The notes below the pieces were generated by a model. It did not search any database and was not told the origin of the DNA. It saw nothing but the letters and a program-made list of their open reading frames with translations. This document shows, one piece after another, positions 15,984-26,317 of a DNA stretch of 64,000 nucleotides. The position numbers and the translations under genes are program-made. Source of the DNA: Rhizobium grahamii. GTDB lineage: Bacteria > Pseudomonadota > Alphaproteobacteria > Rhizobiales > Rhizobiaceae. The DNA lies in NCBI RefSeq assembly GCF_009498215.1, contig NZ_CP043499.1, positions 868,001 to 932,000 of the forward strand, given 5' to 3'. The first letter of the stretch is position 1. Each line of letters begins with the position of its first letter.

Positions 15984-16729
15984 TTAGTTCCTTGCTGTCC
16001 ATTCCGGCCGGCCGGCGATGCTCAGCGGCGGGAGGTCGATTTTCTCGTTGTGGCGTTCGACATATTCACGGTAGTCGTAGCGCGCGCCGGGGAAGCCGAT
16101 CATCTTCCAGGAAACCATGTCGCGGTTGCCGCCGTAGATCGGATCGGCAAAGAAGCCTTCCATCGTGTTGGTGAGCAGCTGACCGAAGAACATCTTCGAA
16201 TCGATCGCATCCAGCTTGATCTCGCCACTCTCCAGCCCCTTGAGGACCTTGTCCTGGTCGGTCTCGCCAAGCTCGGCAAAGGCCTTGCCCATGGCGCTGC
16301 GACAGTGCGCGTTGAGTGCGGCGATCCCGATCCTGTAGCGCTGCTGCGGAACAAGTTCGGACTGGTCACCCTGCTCAGGTGTGCCGGCCATGAACGGCCC
16401 TCGCATATAGAGACGCTCGAAGGTCCCATAGGACCCGGCAAGCTGCCGATCGATGAAGGTCGCACATCCGGCGTCCTTGCCGCTGACGCTCAGTTCATCG
16501 GCCGGAATGATGCGTGACACGATCGCCTCGACGGTGCCGGCTTCCTCGGCGTTGAAGAAGTACCAGCCGCTCGGCCCCAGCGTTTCGGGCGGGTTGTAAT
16601 CAAACGGCTTGAAGGGGGCGCGCCGCGAATGATCGTGGCGCCAGCGCTTCCTGCCGCAAGCACGAAGAAGGCGGCGACGCCGGAGCGCAGCACCTGTCTT
16701 CGGCTGAGGCCGTCGAATTTAGCGTTCAT
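15984..16729 (-). pseudogene. Gluconate 2-dehydrogenase subunit 3 (small subunit), frameshifted
   Basis: The N-terminal part from ATG 16729 carries a Tat-type signal (SRRQVLRSGVAAFFVLAAG) and runs to about 16619. The rest of the protein (GWYFFNAEEAGTVEAIVSRIIPADE onward to 15984) continues in another frame. The switch lies at the G5 run at 16614-16618 on the plus strand. One additional G would restore a continuous reading frame of about 248 residues with family-typical sequence. The gene is first in the operon with the flavoprotein and cytochrome. This is either real inactivation or a homopolymer sequencing error. Confidence 0.8.
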
Positions 16730-17101
16730 GGTTGAACCTCGTTGTTATGAATAAATTACAGGGTGGCGCGGCGAAGACGCGCTCGGCCAAATACGGGGCG
16801 CGTGCCTAGCTGGGGAAGGTAGCGGTCTCTGATATCGACTGAGCGCGCACTCGGCCTGAGTTGTTCGGACAGTGTTCGGCAGCCCTTCCCCTTGCGGGGT
16901 AGCGGCGCGTCGCTCGCGGCGTTCCGCCACTTGCAGAGCGACGGATTCGCCCTAGCTGATTTTCTGTAGTGACCGCGGCTGACGTCAGACAGTGACGCAT
17001 GATCTCACCATCCCCTTCAAAGCTAAGCGCGAATATTGTTCGCATCCTTATAATCAGTTATGACACTACCTGGGATGCGTCAATGCTGGGGGAGGATTTT
17101 C
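16730..17101. other. Gene-free stretch between the dehydrogenase operon and the MarR gene
   Basis: I see no coding region in these 372 bases. It must hold the promoter of the minus-strand dehydrogenase operon and that of the MarR gene. Near the MarR gene are GCGAA-tattg-TTCGC (17029-17043) and ATAA-tcag-TTAT, short inverted repeats that could be MarR operators. Neither is strong. Confidence 0.35.
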
Positions 17102-17566
17102 GTGGTTCAGGCCGAAGACGTGTGGAAGGCGCCGGGATTTCTCATTCGGCGGTGCCATCAAATCGCAACGGGCATTTTTCTCGACGAGGCAAGGGCGCAG
17201 GACTTTACGCCGACTCAATTTGCGGCTCTCGCCTTCATTCAGCTTCAGCCGCGCATCGACCAGCGTACGCTTGGCGAGGCAATCGCGCTCGATCGGTCGT
17301 CGGTGACGAAATGTGTCGACCGACTGGAACAGCGCGGCTTCATCCGCAGGGAAGTGAGCCCTGAGGACAAGCGCTCCCGCCTCCTCACCATCACGGAAAG
17401 CGGAACGGCCGTCCTCGACGACGTTGCGCGCGCGACAAGTCGGACACGAGATCGGATCGAGACGCAGTTTGGCAAGGAGAAGCTGGCGTTGCTGTCAGGA
17501 TTGCTGAGCGAGTTGAGCGATACGCTGAACGACACCAGCCGTGCGCCTTTCGCGACAAAGGATTAG
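17102..17566 (+). CDS. MarR-family transcriptional regulator
   Basis: A 154-residue winged-helix regulator: DFTPTQFAALAFIQ..., the recognition region QRTLGEAIALDRSSVTKCVDRLEQRGFIRRE, and the wing PEDKRSRLLTITESG. I chose GTG 17102 because a GGGGGAGG ribosome-binding site ends 6 bases upstream; an upstream ATG lacks one. It could regulate the divergent dehydrogenase operon or itself. No ligand is evident. Confidence 0.82.
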   Translation: MVQAEDVWKAPGFLIRRCHQIATGIFLDEARAQDFTPTQFAALAFIQLQPRIDQRTLGEAIALDRSSVTKCVDRLEQRGFIRREVSPEDKRSRLLTITESGTAVLDDVARATSRTRDRIETQFGKEKLALLSGLLSELSDTLNDTSRAPFATKD

Positions 17567-17667
17567 CGGCTGCAAGGCGTACCGCCGTGCGGAAGCTAGG
17601 GCCACCCTCGGACTGTCAGCATGATCCGGATACCGAACACGACAGGCCCGCCGTCAGGCGCACGCGA

Positions 17668-18246
17668 TCACCGGGTTTTGGCGTCCACCGCTTCGCCGAT
17701 TGCATAGAAATGCCCGCCGGCAACATGATGGATGCTACGCCATTTCGGCTCCGCGGTTTCGAAATGCCAGCGGCCACCGTGGAAAACACGATCGTCGGCC
17801 CAAGCCGCTGTAACCTCGGCAACGAAGAGGTCGTATTCTTCCTGAACGTGCGGTTCGTTGATCACCTTGCAGGCGAGCCATGCGGAGCATCCCTCGACAC
17901 AGGGCATAGTCTGACCGGGCATTTCAAACAAAGGCACTTTGGCATGCGTCAGTTTGTTTGGCTCTTCATAAAGACTGAGCGTGCCGACATTGTCAGTCAA
18001 ACCGACCTGTTCGAACGTCGGCACCTGAACGACGAACGCACCGCTCGCTTCTATAAGGCTGCGCGTATGAGCTATCTTGTCGAGCACGACCGTCAACTTG
18101 GGCGGATCGAAATCCAGACCGCAGCACCATGCGACGGCCATCACGTTGTCGACGCCCTGGTGGCGAGCAGACACGAGCACCGTTGGGCCGTGATTGACGA
18201 GGCGCCCGGCCTTTGCGAGTTCGACCGGCTTGATGTGGCTGTTCAT
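17668..18246 (-). CDS. Flavin reductase-like FMN-binding protein (DIM6/NTAB type)
   Basis: A 192-residue member of the flavin reductase split-barrel family. Support comes from the N-terminal pattern RLVNHGPTVLVSARHQGVDNVMAVAWCCGLDFDPPKLTVVL and a C-terminal IHHVAGGHFYAIGE. These proteins bind FMN and reduce flavin or flavin-linked substrates in the cytoplasm. ATG 18246 gives a typical start; upstream in-frame starts would add about 30 atypical residues. Adjacent genes do not fix its role. Confidence 0.75.
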   Translation of the reverse strand: MNSHIKPVELAKAGRLVNHGPTVLVSARHQGVDNVMAVAWCCGLDFDPPKLTVVLDKIAHTRSLIEASGAFVVQVPTFEQVGLTDNVGTLSLYEEPNKLTHAKVPLFEMPGQTMPCVEGCSAWLACKVINEPHVQEEYDLFVAEVTAAWADDRVFHGGRWHFETAEPKWRSIHHVAGGHFYAIGEAVDAKTR

Positions 18247-18360
18247 GTCTTGGTGGTTCCATTCAATTGCGCGCGTCCCGAACGGTTTGCCTCGCCCCGG
18301 CATTGCGGTCAACGCGGAAAGGCGATGCGGCGGCAAGCTATCGTGGGCGTCAAGGACGTA

Positions 18361-18777
18361 TCACCGCGCGGCTGCAGCGCCTTCGGCAAGCGCGCAGAGC
18401 GTCGCCATTGCACGGTCGGCGTCTTTGGCTGCCACGAAGATGTGGTCATGGTAATAGGCAGCAACCACGTTGGCGCTAATCCCCTCGGCAGCAAGCGCCC
18501 CGGCCATCGCGGCCGTTAGCCCCACAGCCTCCAAAGACGAATGCACCGTCATGGAGATACATCGGCAGGGAGAACTGAGCGGCCAGCCTGTCTTCGCGCC
18601 AACGTCCTTCGGCAGGATGACTGTCGGCCCCTCCGCCTCTGCGAAGACGCCGAGGGGGTTAAGCGCGATGCAGGCTTCCATGGAGCCCGGCGGCGCGGCG
18701 GCAAAAACGAACTCGCCTGGAACAAGCTTCGGCTCCAGGGTCGCCAGCAATGTTTGCAGGTCCGTCACGCCAGACAT
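18361..18777 (-). CDS. ACT-domain protein (DUF2241/COG3602 type)
   Basis: A 138-residue protein with two ACT-like halves: FVFAAAPPGSMEACIALNPLGVFAEAEGPTVIL, then CRCISMTVHSSLEAVGLTAAMAGALAAEGISANVVAAYYHDHIFVA. ACT domains bind amino acids. AGGGAG 6-9 bases before ATG 18777 sets the start; upstream in-frame codons look non-coding. It lies between a flavin reductase and a broken MFS gene on the same strand. Function unknown beyond probable amino acid sensing. Confidence 0.75.
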   Translation of the reverse strand: MSGVTDLQTLLATLEPKLVPGEFVFAAAPPGSMEACIALNPLGVFAEAEGPTVILPKDVGAKTGWPLSSPCRCISMTVHSSLEAVGLTAAMAGALAAEGISANVVAAYYHDHIFVAAKDADRAMATLCALAEGAAAAR

Positions 18778-18949
18778 GTTTTCTCCCTTGGAAAGGACTG
18801 CGTTGGCAGCGGCACCCGAGCAAAGGCGCCGCCAATCGCATATTCGGCGGCGCCGCCATCTTTGATCGAGGCCGCAGCTATCGAACAAATAGCAGCCTCA
18901 ATGTGTGAAATCCACGCTTCGTCGGCGTGCTGTTCGGACCTCAGATGCT

Positions 18950-20176
18950 CTAATCGCCCGTGAGAGTTTTGACGCGCACAAGATCGGGGAAAAGCCTGAT
19001 CCAGAGGAGGACGACGAAGATCGTCCCCAATCCTCCGACAACACCCGTCATGACCGGCCCGAGAAGTGCCGCGAGCATGCCGGACTCGAATTCACCCAGC
19101 TGGTTCGACGTCCCGATGAACAGCGAATTCACCGCGTTGACACGGCCGCGCATGTCGTCAGGTGTCAGCAGCTGCACAAGCGAACTGCGAACGACGACGC
19201 TGATCGTATCTGACGCACCAACCACGAAGAGAGCCCCGATCGAGAGCGCGATATTCTGCGACAGCGCGAAGACGATCGTTGCGACGCCAAATATGGCAAC
19301 GGCCCAGAACATCTTTCGGCCGGCACCGGTCTTCAAGGGATGACGCGCGAGATAGATCGACATGACGACCGCGCCGATGGCCGGGCTGGCGCGGAGCAGG
19401 CCAAGCCCCCAAGGGCCCGCATGCAGGATGTCGCGGGCAAACATAGGCAGCAGCGCAGTCGCTCCGCCGAGGAGCACGGCAAAGAGATCGAGTGAAATCG
19501 TGCCTAAGATGACAGGCTTGCTTCGGATGAAGGACACCCCCGCGAATACCGACTGCAGGGTGACCGGCTGACGAACCGGCGCCAACCGCTCCATCTTGAT
19601 CGATATGACGTTGATGCTCGCGATCAGGAACAGCACAAAGGAAAGCGCGAAGGGTGCGACCTCATCAACGCCATAGAGAAGACCGCCGAGCGATGGTCCG
19701 AGAACCAGTGCGGTCTGCATCATCGATGTCGTGGTGGCGATCGACTTCTGCAGCAGGTTGGCGGGCACAACAGTCGGAAGCAGCGCTGCCATTGTCGGCC
19801 GCTCAAAGGCCTGCGCAGCGCCCAGAATTGCAACGGCGATCAGAATCCCGGTCGCGCTCAGCATATTCTGCCAGGCAGCGAATGCCAGCACCAGCGCGGT
19901 TATGCCTTCCACCACCTGGCAGACGAGGCCAATACGGCGCCGATCGAAGCGATCTGCCACCTGGCCGACCACAAAGGTCAATATGACCATCGGCAGAAAC
20001 TGACAGAACCCGACCAAACCAAGTGCGAAGGCGCTTCTCGTCTGGTCTTAGATCATCCAACCCATCGCCACGGCCATCGATTGAAAAGCGAGCGAGGACA
20101 GGACGCGCGATGCAGCAAAATTGAGGTATCCGGGATGACGCAGGACACTTTCCTGGTCGGTATCAACGCTATGCAT
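18950..20176 (-). pseudogene. MFS transporter interrupted by a nonsense codon
   Basis: A 12-helix-type MFS exporter of about 408 residues. From ATG 20176 the frame reads 42 codons with good MFS N-terminal sequence (RVLSSLAFQSMAVAMGWMI), then TAA at 20050-20048. The same frame continues without further stops as DQTRSAFALGLVGFCQFLP...VADRFDRRRIG to 18950. The stop replaces what is normally a Tyr codon. The remaining frame from about 20017 lacks most of the first helix, so normal function is unlikely unless the stop is a sequencing error. An ATG at 20188 is an alternative start. Confidence 0.8.
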
Positions 20177-20328
20177 GGAGACTTTCATCGGCCCGAGACG
20201 AGCCTGTGTATAGGAGCTAACTCGCATCTAGACCAAACATGCGTTTCAACAAAGGTCCGATTCGGCATTTACAGTCGCCGGCTTCGACAAGGCTCGCCGC
20301 CTCACGTGATCGTGAAAAGCGTTAGCCC

Positions 20329-21285
20329 TCAGGGCATCATTCCTGACCGGCTTGCGGGGTTATTCTTCGAATGCGCGCGCGGTTCTCGCCACATCGTGAA
20401 CAAGCCGGCGCTCACGACGATGGCTGCCCCAAGCAGCATGTTCCAGCTCAGCGTCTCGTTGAAGAACAGCACCGCGATGACCGCACCGACGACGAGCTGC
20501 AGGTAGGTGAGCGGCTGGACATCAGACGCCTGCAGGGTGTCGTAGGCGCGGATGAGGCAATAGTGGCTGACCGCGCCGCACAGACCCAGTGCTCCGACGA
20601 CCAGCCAGTCGGGCGGCGCGATAGGTGACCAATAGAAGGGACCAAGCAACGAAATGGCGACGGCGCCACCAACGGCCGTATAGAAGAGGCTCGTGACGGC
20701 TGGATCATGACGGCTGACGGCCCTTGTCGCGACGCTATAGGTGGCGAACATGAATGAGCATGTCAGCGGCAGCAGCAGAAAAATGCTGAACTGGCTTCCC
20801 ATCGGATTGATGATCAGCAGCACGCCGAACAGGCCTGCGAGAACCGCGAGCCAGCGCCGCCAGCCCACATGTTCGCCGAGAAACGGGATGGAAAGCACGG
20901 TAACGATCAGGGGTGATGCCTGGAAAATCGCCTGCGTAATGGCAAGCCCCGTATGGGCGAGACCGTAAACGAACATCGCGATTTCTGCTACCAGCAGCAT
21001 ACCCCGCGCAACCTGGAGAACCGGCCGCTTCGTTGCCACCACCGCGCGAATGCCTCCCGGGCGTCGAGACGCGAGCAGGATAACGAATGCCGCGAAAACC
21101 CAATATCGGATCATCGTGATGAAGATCGGTGAATAGCGCTCGCCGAGATATTTGGAGAAACTGTCCTGGATCGCGAATATGAACACGGCCAGCAGCGTAA
21201 ACGCATACCCGCTGGCTTTTTTGCTGTCCTTGAAGATCGACGTTCCTCCGGCTTGGCAGACGCCGAGCCTGCACCAGACAAGCAA
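20329..21285 (-). CDS. EamA/DMT-family transporter
   Basis: About 300 residues with ten predicted membrane helices in two EamA repeats (for example FAIQDSFSKYLGERYSPIFI and the second half beginning LLPLTCSFMFATYSVATRAVS). Family members export metabolites or amino acids. The N-terminus is uncertain: the TTG at 21285 is the first in-frame start, whereas the best ribosome-binding site (GGAGG) sits about 7 bases before an ATC codon. No regulator is adjacent. It is divergent from the ugp-like operon. Confidence 0.78.
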   Translation of the reverse strand: MLVWCRLGVCQAGGTSIFKDSKKASGYAFTLLAVFIFAIQDSFSKYLGERYSPIFITMIRYWVFAAFVILLASRRPGGIRAVVATKRPVLQVARGMLLVAEIAMFVYGLAHTGLAITQAIFQASPLIVTVLSIPFLGEHVGWRRWLAVLAGLFGVLLIINPMGSQFSIFLLLPLTCSFMFATYSVATRAVSRHDPAVTSLFYTAVGGAVAISLLGPFYWSPIAPPDWLVVGALGLCGAVSHYCLIRAYDTLQASDVQPLTYLQLVVGAVIAVLFFNETLSWNMLLGAAIVVSAGLFTMWREPRAHSKNNPASRSGMMP

Positions 21286-21470
21286 CTAGGCCAACCCATC
21301 CCCTCGCTCAAGGTCAGAAGTCTTCGATCCGGTACACTAGAGGAATTCTAACCGCAGGCTCCAAGCCTCCGTTGTCATCAAAGCTTCACGTCGCATTCAA
21401 AAAACTGTCTCAGCCTCGGCCTATTTGCATGACGAACGTTGTGCAATTTCTTTTGCAGAGGATATTATTT

Positions 21471-22730
21471 ATGCCATCAAGATTGCAAACCACCATCGCC
21501 GCAAGCGCTGCTGCACTTTTCTCGGTCGTCGGTTCGGCTCACGCGGAAACCACCGTCAAGTTCTGGCATAGCTTCAGCAAGGCGAACGGCAAGGCGCTCG
21601 AGCAGATCATCGGCAATTTCGAGGCCGCCAATCCAGACATCCATGTCGAGGCCGAATATGTCGGCAACTACAACGACATCGTCACCAAATTGCAGGCAGC
21701 GATCCCGGCACGACGCGCACCTGATGCCGTCATCATGGAAGTGACCCGCTACGGACTGTTTGCCGATCGCGGCGTCCTCATCGACCTGACGCCCTATTTC
21801 GATGCTGATCCCCTGAAGGACGACCTTTACGACTACGCGCGCGAGGTCGGTGTCTACAAAGGCAAGAACTACATCGTTCCCTTCAACTCCTCGACGCCCG
21901 TTCTCTACTTCAACAAGGATATCCTTGCGCGCGCCGGCTACACGAACGAGCCTTCACTGAAGACCTTCGACGACATCCTCGCCGTTTCGAAGACGATCAC
22001 AGAGAAGCTCGGATCGGAAGGCATCAGCGGTATCGCGGCGCCTGGCCAGTTTGCGCGCTGGGGTCTCGTGATGTCGAACGACAGCGAACTCCTCGATGCA
22101 AAGACCGACGAGGTGCTGCTCGACAAGCCGAACACCATCGAGGCTTACCAATGGATGGCTTCGCTGGTGCATGAACAGAAGGTCGCCTCGCCCGACGGCG
22201 TCACCGACGAAGACGTCGGCCGCGATGCCTTCTATGCCGGCAAGGTCGGCATCTCCTTGAACTCGACGGGGGATTACGGCGGCGCGAGAAAGGCGCTCGG
22301 CGACAAGCTCGAGGTTCGGGCAATGCCGTGCAACAAGACCTGCTCGGTTCCGATCGGCGGCGCCGGTATCGGCATCCTGTCGACGTCGTCGAAAGAGGTT
22401 CAGGACGCCGCTTACAAGTTCATCAGCTACGCCGCCTCGCCGGAAGCGAATGCGATCTGGTTTGCCGCGACCGGCTACCTGCCGATCAACAAGAAGAGCG
22501 CCGCACTGCCGGTAGCCGTCGACGCGCTCGCCAAGCAGCCCGGCATCGACGTGGCGATCAAGCAGCTCGACTTTGCCCACGGCCGCGCTCGTCCGCCTGT
22601 CGTCACCTGGATGCGCACCACTGAATACAAGATGTGGGAAGCCATGGCGCTCGGCCAGCGCGGTGTCGATGAGACGATGAAAGACTTCGCCGCGCAAACG
22701 CGCGAAGAAGCCAAGCGCGCCAGCAACTGA
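21471..22730 (+). CDS. ugpB: sn-Glycerol-3-phosphate/sugar ABC binding protein (UgpB-like)
   Basis: A 419-residue periplasmic binding protein. Signal peptide (GSAHAET, cleavage near 25) is followed by TTVKFWHSFSKANGKALEQIIGNFE and YNDIVTKLQAAIPAR, the UgpB pattern. AGAGG precedes ATG 21471; an upstream in-frame ATG adds about 33 residues without signal-peptide character. It heads a five-gene transport operon that includes a glycerophosphodiesterase. That supports a glycerol-3-phosphate or glycerophosphodiester ligand. Confidence 0.85.
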   Translation: MPSRLQTTIAASAAALFSVVGSAHAETTVKFWHSFSKANGKALEQIIGNFEAANPDIHVEAEYVGNYNDIVTKLQAAIPARRAPDAVIMEVTRYGLFADRGVLIDLTPYFDADPLKDDLYDYAREVGVYKGKNYIVPFNSSTPVLYFNKDILARAGYTNEPSLKTFDDILAVSKTITEKLGSEGISGIAAPGQFARWGLVMSNDSELLDAKTDEVLLDKPNTIEAYQWMASLVHEQKVASPDGVTDEDVGRDAFYAGKVGISLNSTGDYGGARKALGDKLEVRAMPCNKTCSVPIGGAGIGILSTSSKEVQDAAYKFISYAASPEANAIWFAATGYLPINKKSAALPVAVDALAKQPGIDVAIKQLDFAHGRARPPVVTWMRTTEYKMWEAMALGQRGVDETMKDFAAQTREEAKRASN

Positions 22731-22786
22731 GTTCTAACGGCAGGACGGTGTGCCGCTCGGGCATGCCGTCCTCATAGATCGATCCT

Positions 22787-23656
22787 ATGCTTCGTATCCT
22801 TACACCCTACATGCTTGTCGCACCGTTGATCGCCTTCATCGCGGTGTTTACCTACGTTCCGATCTTCGAAAGCGTGAACCTCAGCTTCCGGCATTGGGAC
22901 TTCCTGTCCTCGGACATGCCATTCGTCGGGCTGGAGAATTACAGGCTGCTGCTGGCGTCCCGCGACTTCTGGAATGCATTGACCGTCACGGCGATCTTCG
23001 CACTCATTTCCGTACCGCTCAGGCTTGGCCTGGCGGTCGTGATCGCCAGCTATCTGGTTAGCGAAACGCTGCCATCCCGCCTGCTTCGGGGCGCGCTGTT
23101 CCTCCCCTCGGTGACGTCAGCGGTATCGATCGCCGTGGTCTTCTCCTGGGTGTTTTCCACCGACTACGGGATGGTCAACTCGGTTCTGACGTGGCTGGGC
23201 TTCGGAAAAGTTGCCTGGCTACAGGATCCGCAGCTGGCACTTTGGGTCCTGATCTTCGTCAACACCTGGAAGCAGCTCGGATACGACATCGTGATCTATA
23301 TCGCCGGACTGCAGGCCGTGCCCCAGGAACTCTACGACGCAGCAGCCGTCGATGGCGGCAAGCGATTCCATGTCTTCCGGCGCATCACCATCCCGCTCGT
23401 GATGCCAACAACCTACTTCCTGCTGGTCATCTCGGTGATCGAGGCGTTTCAGGTCTTCACCATCGTCAACATTATCACGCACGGCGGCCCGGCAGGGGCG
23501 ACAGACATGCTCGTCAACCTGCTCTATCGCGTCGGCTTTGAGCTTTTCGATATCGGCAGAGGCTCGGCGCTTGCCGTTCTCCTGTTCATTTTCCTGATCG
23601 TGCTGGCGCTGATCAAATCCCGTGTCATCGGCCGCAGGGTGCATTATGAAGCGTAA
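22787..23656 (+). CDS. ugpA: Glycerol-3-phosphate-type ABC permease (UgpA-like)
   Basis: A 289-residue permease with six membrane segments. The EAA loop reads AAVDGGKRFHVFRRITIPLV. Its last codons HYEA overlap the start of the next permease by 11 bases. It pairs with the following gene as the membrane channel for the ugp-like importer. Confidence 0.87.
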   Translation: MLRILTPYMLVAPLIAFIAVFTYVPIFESVNLSFRHWDFLSSDMPFVGLENYRLLLASRDFWNALTVTAIFALISVPLRLGLAVVIASYLVSETLPSRLLRGALFLPSVTSAVSIAVVFSWVFSTDYGMVNSVLTWLGFGKVAWLQDPQLALWVLIFVNTWKQLGYDIVIYIAGLQAVPQELYDAAAVDGGKRFHVFRRITIPLVMPTTYFLLVISVIEAFQVFTIVNIITHGGPAGATDMLVNLLYRVGFELFDIGRGSALAVLLFIFLIVLALIKSRVIGRRVHYEA

Positions 23657-24455
23657 CAATCCTTTCCTGACGGGCCTGGCGCTCGCCACCGGTCTCCTGT
23701 TCCTGTCACCGGTGCTGTATTCGATCTGGATGTCCTTCCAGACGGCGCATGCGTATTACGCCGGCGGCGTGGAGTTCACGGCAGGCAACTATCTGCGCGC
23801 GGTGGCCGAATACAAATTCGCGCGATATCTGCTGAATAGCATCATCGTGTCGGGGTTGGTTACCCTGCTCGGCATCACGATTGCGACCATGGCCGCCTTC
23901 GCCTTCGCGCGCTTCCAGTTTCGTGGCGGCAATCTCCTGTTCGGCGCAGCCGTCGCGACGCTGATGATACCGAGCCACATCAGCCTGATCCCGAACTACC
24001 TGACGCTTGCCAAGGCCGGCCTTCTCGACAGCTACGCCGGCCTCATCCTGCCATCCGTCTCGAACGGCTTTGCCGCGTTCTTCCTGCGCCAGTACATCAA
24101 GGGCATCCCGAAAGTGCTGGACGAGGCCGCCTACATGGACGGGGCAACACCGTTGCAGGTGCTCTGGCGGGTCATCGTGCCGATTGCGAAACCGGCGATC
24201 TTCTCGATGGGGCTCTACATCTTCATTACCGAGTGGAACAATTACATCTGGCCGCTCGTCGCTGTCGGCAAGGAAGACTTCTACACGCTGCAGATCGGGC
24301 TCGCACGCCTCTATCGCATCAACCCGGGCGAAGGCTTGGTCGACTGGCCGCTGGTCATGGCCGCATCCACCCTCACCATTCTACCGGTCCTTCTCGGATT
24401 TCTGCTTGTCGAACGTCACCTCGTGCGCGGCATCACCATGGGCGCGGTCAAGTAA
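23646..24455 (+). CDS. ugpE: Glycerol-3-phosphate-type ABC permease (UgpE-like)
   Basis: A 269-residue permease. It has six membrane segments, an EAA loop (AAYMDGATPLQVLWRVIVPIAKP), and the C-terminal VRGITMGAVK that is characteristic of UgpE. ATG 23646 lies inside the ugpA stop region, which suggests translational coupling. The glycerophosphodiesterase gene starts 3 bases after its stop. Confidence 0.87.
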   Translation: MKRNNPFLTGLALATGLLFLSPVLYSIWMSFQTAHAYYAGGVEFTAGNYLRAVAEYKFARYLLNSIIVSGLVTLLGITIATMAAFAFARFQFRGGNLLFGAAVATLMIPSHISLIPNYLTLAKAGLLDSYAGLILPSVSNGFAAFFLRQYIKGIPKVLDEAAYMDGATPLQVLWRVIVPIAKPAIFSMGLYIFITEWNNYIWPLVAVGKEDFYTLQIGLARLYRINPGEGLVDWPLVMAASTLTILPVLLGFLLVERHLVRGITMGAVK

Positions 24456-24458
24456 TCA

Positions 24459-25229
24459 ATGAACAAGGACAAGCATACGATGACACGCATCGCATCTCAC
24501 CGCGGCGGAACGCTCGAGTTTGGCGACAGCACTCCCCAAGGCTTCCAAGCGACGGCGCAAATGGCCGTGGAAGAGCTCGAGTTCGACCTACATCCGACAT
24601 CGGATGGCGCGATCATGGTTCATCATGACGCGACCCTCGATCGCACAACTGACCGCAGCGGCGAGATCTGCAAGCTGACCGAGGCCGAGGTCCGCGCCGC
24701 CACCATCAACTACGGCGCCGGCGGACATCCGATTTCACTGGACGAGCTGTGCGCGATCTATGCCCGCAGCAAGGTCGATTTCCGTTGTGAAATCAAGCCC
24801 GACGCCGAAGGTCGTCCCTATGGAGACTTCGTGCCGCGCGTCGTGGAGCGCCTGGCGAACACGAGCATGCTGGAGAGAACAGTCTTCTCATCGTTCCAGG
24901 TCGCGACCCTGGACGCACTTGCCGCTGCGACGGACCGCCCACGGCTATGGCTTGTCAGCCCGCCCGTACTGCACCAGCTCGGCTGCAGGGCGGTGATCCA
25001 CCTGGCCCAAAGCCACGCGATACCCGAGATCGGCGTGCACGTGGATACCGCCGATGTGGAACTGGCTCGAATGGTCAATGAAGCCGGCATCGATTTCGGT
25101 TGCTGGGGCGCCCACAACGCCACGCAGATCAAGAGCGCCCTGACATTGGGCGCCAAGGTTTTCACAACCGATCGCCCGAGCCTCGCCATCGCGCTCCGTG
25201 AGCTTCATCTCAAGGAGACCGCACAATGA
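24459..25229 (+). CDS. ugpQ: Glycerophosphodiester phosphodiesterase (UgpQ-like)
   Basis: A 256-residue TIM-barrel GDPD domain protein. Catalytic His-Arg at 14-15 (SHRGG), metal ligands E41 and D43 (EFDLH), second catalytic His at 56 ([11 protein letters not shown]) and E112 (RCEIKP) are visible. It hydrolyses glycerophosphodiesters to glycerol-3-phosphate and an alcohol, in the cytoplasm as no signal peptide is present. The start may be 24459 or ATG 24480; neither has an ideal ribosome-binding site. It ends in an ATGA overlap with the ATPase gene. Confidence 0.88.
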   Translation: MNKDKHTMTRIASHRGGTLEFGDSTPQGFQATAQMAVEELEFDLHPTSDGAIMVHHDATLDRTTDRSGEICKLTEAEVRAATINYGAGGHPISLDELCAIYARSKVDFRCEIKPDAEGRPYGDFVPRVVERLANTSMLERTVFSSFQVATLDALAAATDRPRLWLVSPPVLHQLGCRAVIHLAQSHAIPEIGVHVDTADVELARMVNEAGIDFGCWGAHNATQIKSALTLGAKVFTTDRPSLAIALRELHLKETAQ

Positions 25230-26293
25230 GCGGCATCAAGCTGAGAGATGTAAGAAAGTCCTATCCAGGCGGAGCGGAAATTCTCCACGGCGTATCGATG
25301 GATATCAGACATGGCGAGTTCATTGTCATTGTCGGCCCGTCCGGATGCGGGAAATCAACGCTGCTGCGGCTGATCGCCGGGCTTGAACGCTGCGAACAGG
25401 GCGACATCGAGATATCAGGTCGGCGGGCAAACGACCTTGCCCCGCAAGACCGCGACATCGCCATGATCTTTCAGAACTATGCGCTCTATCCTCATATGAC
25501 GGTCCGCGAGAACATTGCCTTCGGCCTCGAGCTACGCGGCATGCCGAAGAAGGAGCGCAACGCTCGCGCCGAAACCGTCGCCCAAACGCTTCAGCTCCAA
25601 CCCTATCTCGATCGAAAGCCGGGCGCACTGTCGGGCGGGCAGCGTCAGCGCGTCGCGATGGGACGCGCCATGGCGCGGAACAGCTCGATTTTCCTCATGG
25701 ACGAGCCGCTTTCAAATCTCGACAACTCGCTCCGCGTTGCCATGCGCACCGAGATCAAGGAGCTGCATCGCCAGCTCGGGGCGACGATCGTCTACGTGAC
25801 TCACGACCAGACGGAGGCATTGTCCCTCGCCGATCGGATCGCTGTCATGAAAGATGGCGACCTCCTGCAGTTCGATACACCTGACGCGATCTACGATCGT
25901 CCCCAGGACCGCTTTGTGGCAAGTTTTCTGGGCGTTCCCGCCATGAACTTCCTCCCCGTCGAAAAGCTCCCCGGTTGGCAGGGAAGACAGGACGTAACGG
26001 CAGGTCTGCGTCCGGAGAACATGTCGGTCCACCTCGAAGAGCCAGCTGAACCAGCAATGCCTGTTAAACTCGCATTGTCAGAAATGACCGGTTCAGACAT
26101 CATCCTCCATTGCGACAGCCCGGCCGGACGTCTGACGCTCACCAGTCAACGCAGGAACGTTCCGTGCAACGCAGATACGTTCTGGGTGACATGCGATCTC
26201 GAGCGGGCCGTCTTCTTCGATAGCAAGAGCGGCAACAGGGTCGATCTAGGTGCTCAAGACGTCAATGCATCCATGCGCGTTGCCGGACACTAA
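25226..26293 (+). CDS. ugpC: Glycerol-3-phosphate-type ABC ATPase (UgpC-like)
   Basis: A 355-residue ATPase. Walker [10 protein letters not shown] at 37-45, signature LSGGQRQR, Walker [14 protein letters not shown]-loop [15 protein letters not shown], and a C-terminal TOBE-like regulatory domain. It completes the operon begun at 21471. It overlaps ugpQ by 4 bases. Confidence 0.88.
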   Translation: MSGIKLRDVRKSYPGGAEILHGVSMDIRHGEFIVIVGPSGCGKSTLLRLIAGLERCEQGDIEISGRRANDLAPQDRDIAMIFQNYALYPHMTVRENIAFGLELRGMPKKERNARAETVAQTLQLQPYLDRKPGALSGGQRQRVAMGRAMARNSSIFLMDEPLSNLDNSLRVAMRTEIKELHRQLGATIVYVTHDQTEALSLADRIAVMKDGDLLQFDTPDAIYDRPQDRFVASFLGVPAMNFLPVEKLPGWQGRQDVTAGLRPENMSVHLEEPAEPAMPVKLALSEMTGSDIILHCDSPAGRLTLTSQRRNVPCNADTFWVTCDLERAVFFDSKSGNRVDLGAQDVNASMRVAGH

Positions 26294-26317
26294 TATCGGG
26301 ATCAGGCAAGGGAATAT

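Noticed and set aside
17029-17062. Short inverted repeats upstream of the MarR gene at 17102
   Set aside because: Arms of only 4-5 bp; too weak to call an operator with confidence, so only mentioned in the intergenic entry.
21425-21446. TTGCA-N12-TGCAA upstream of ugpB as an RpiR operator
   Set aside because: Arms are short and spacing is long; could easily arise by chance.
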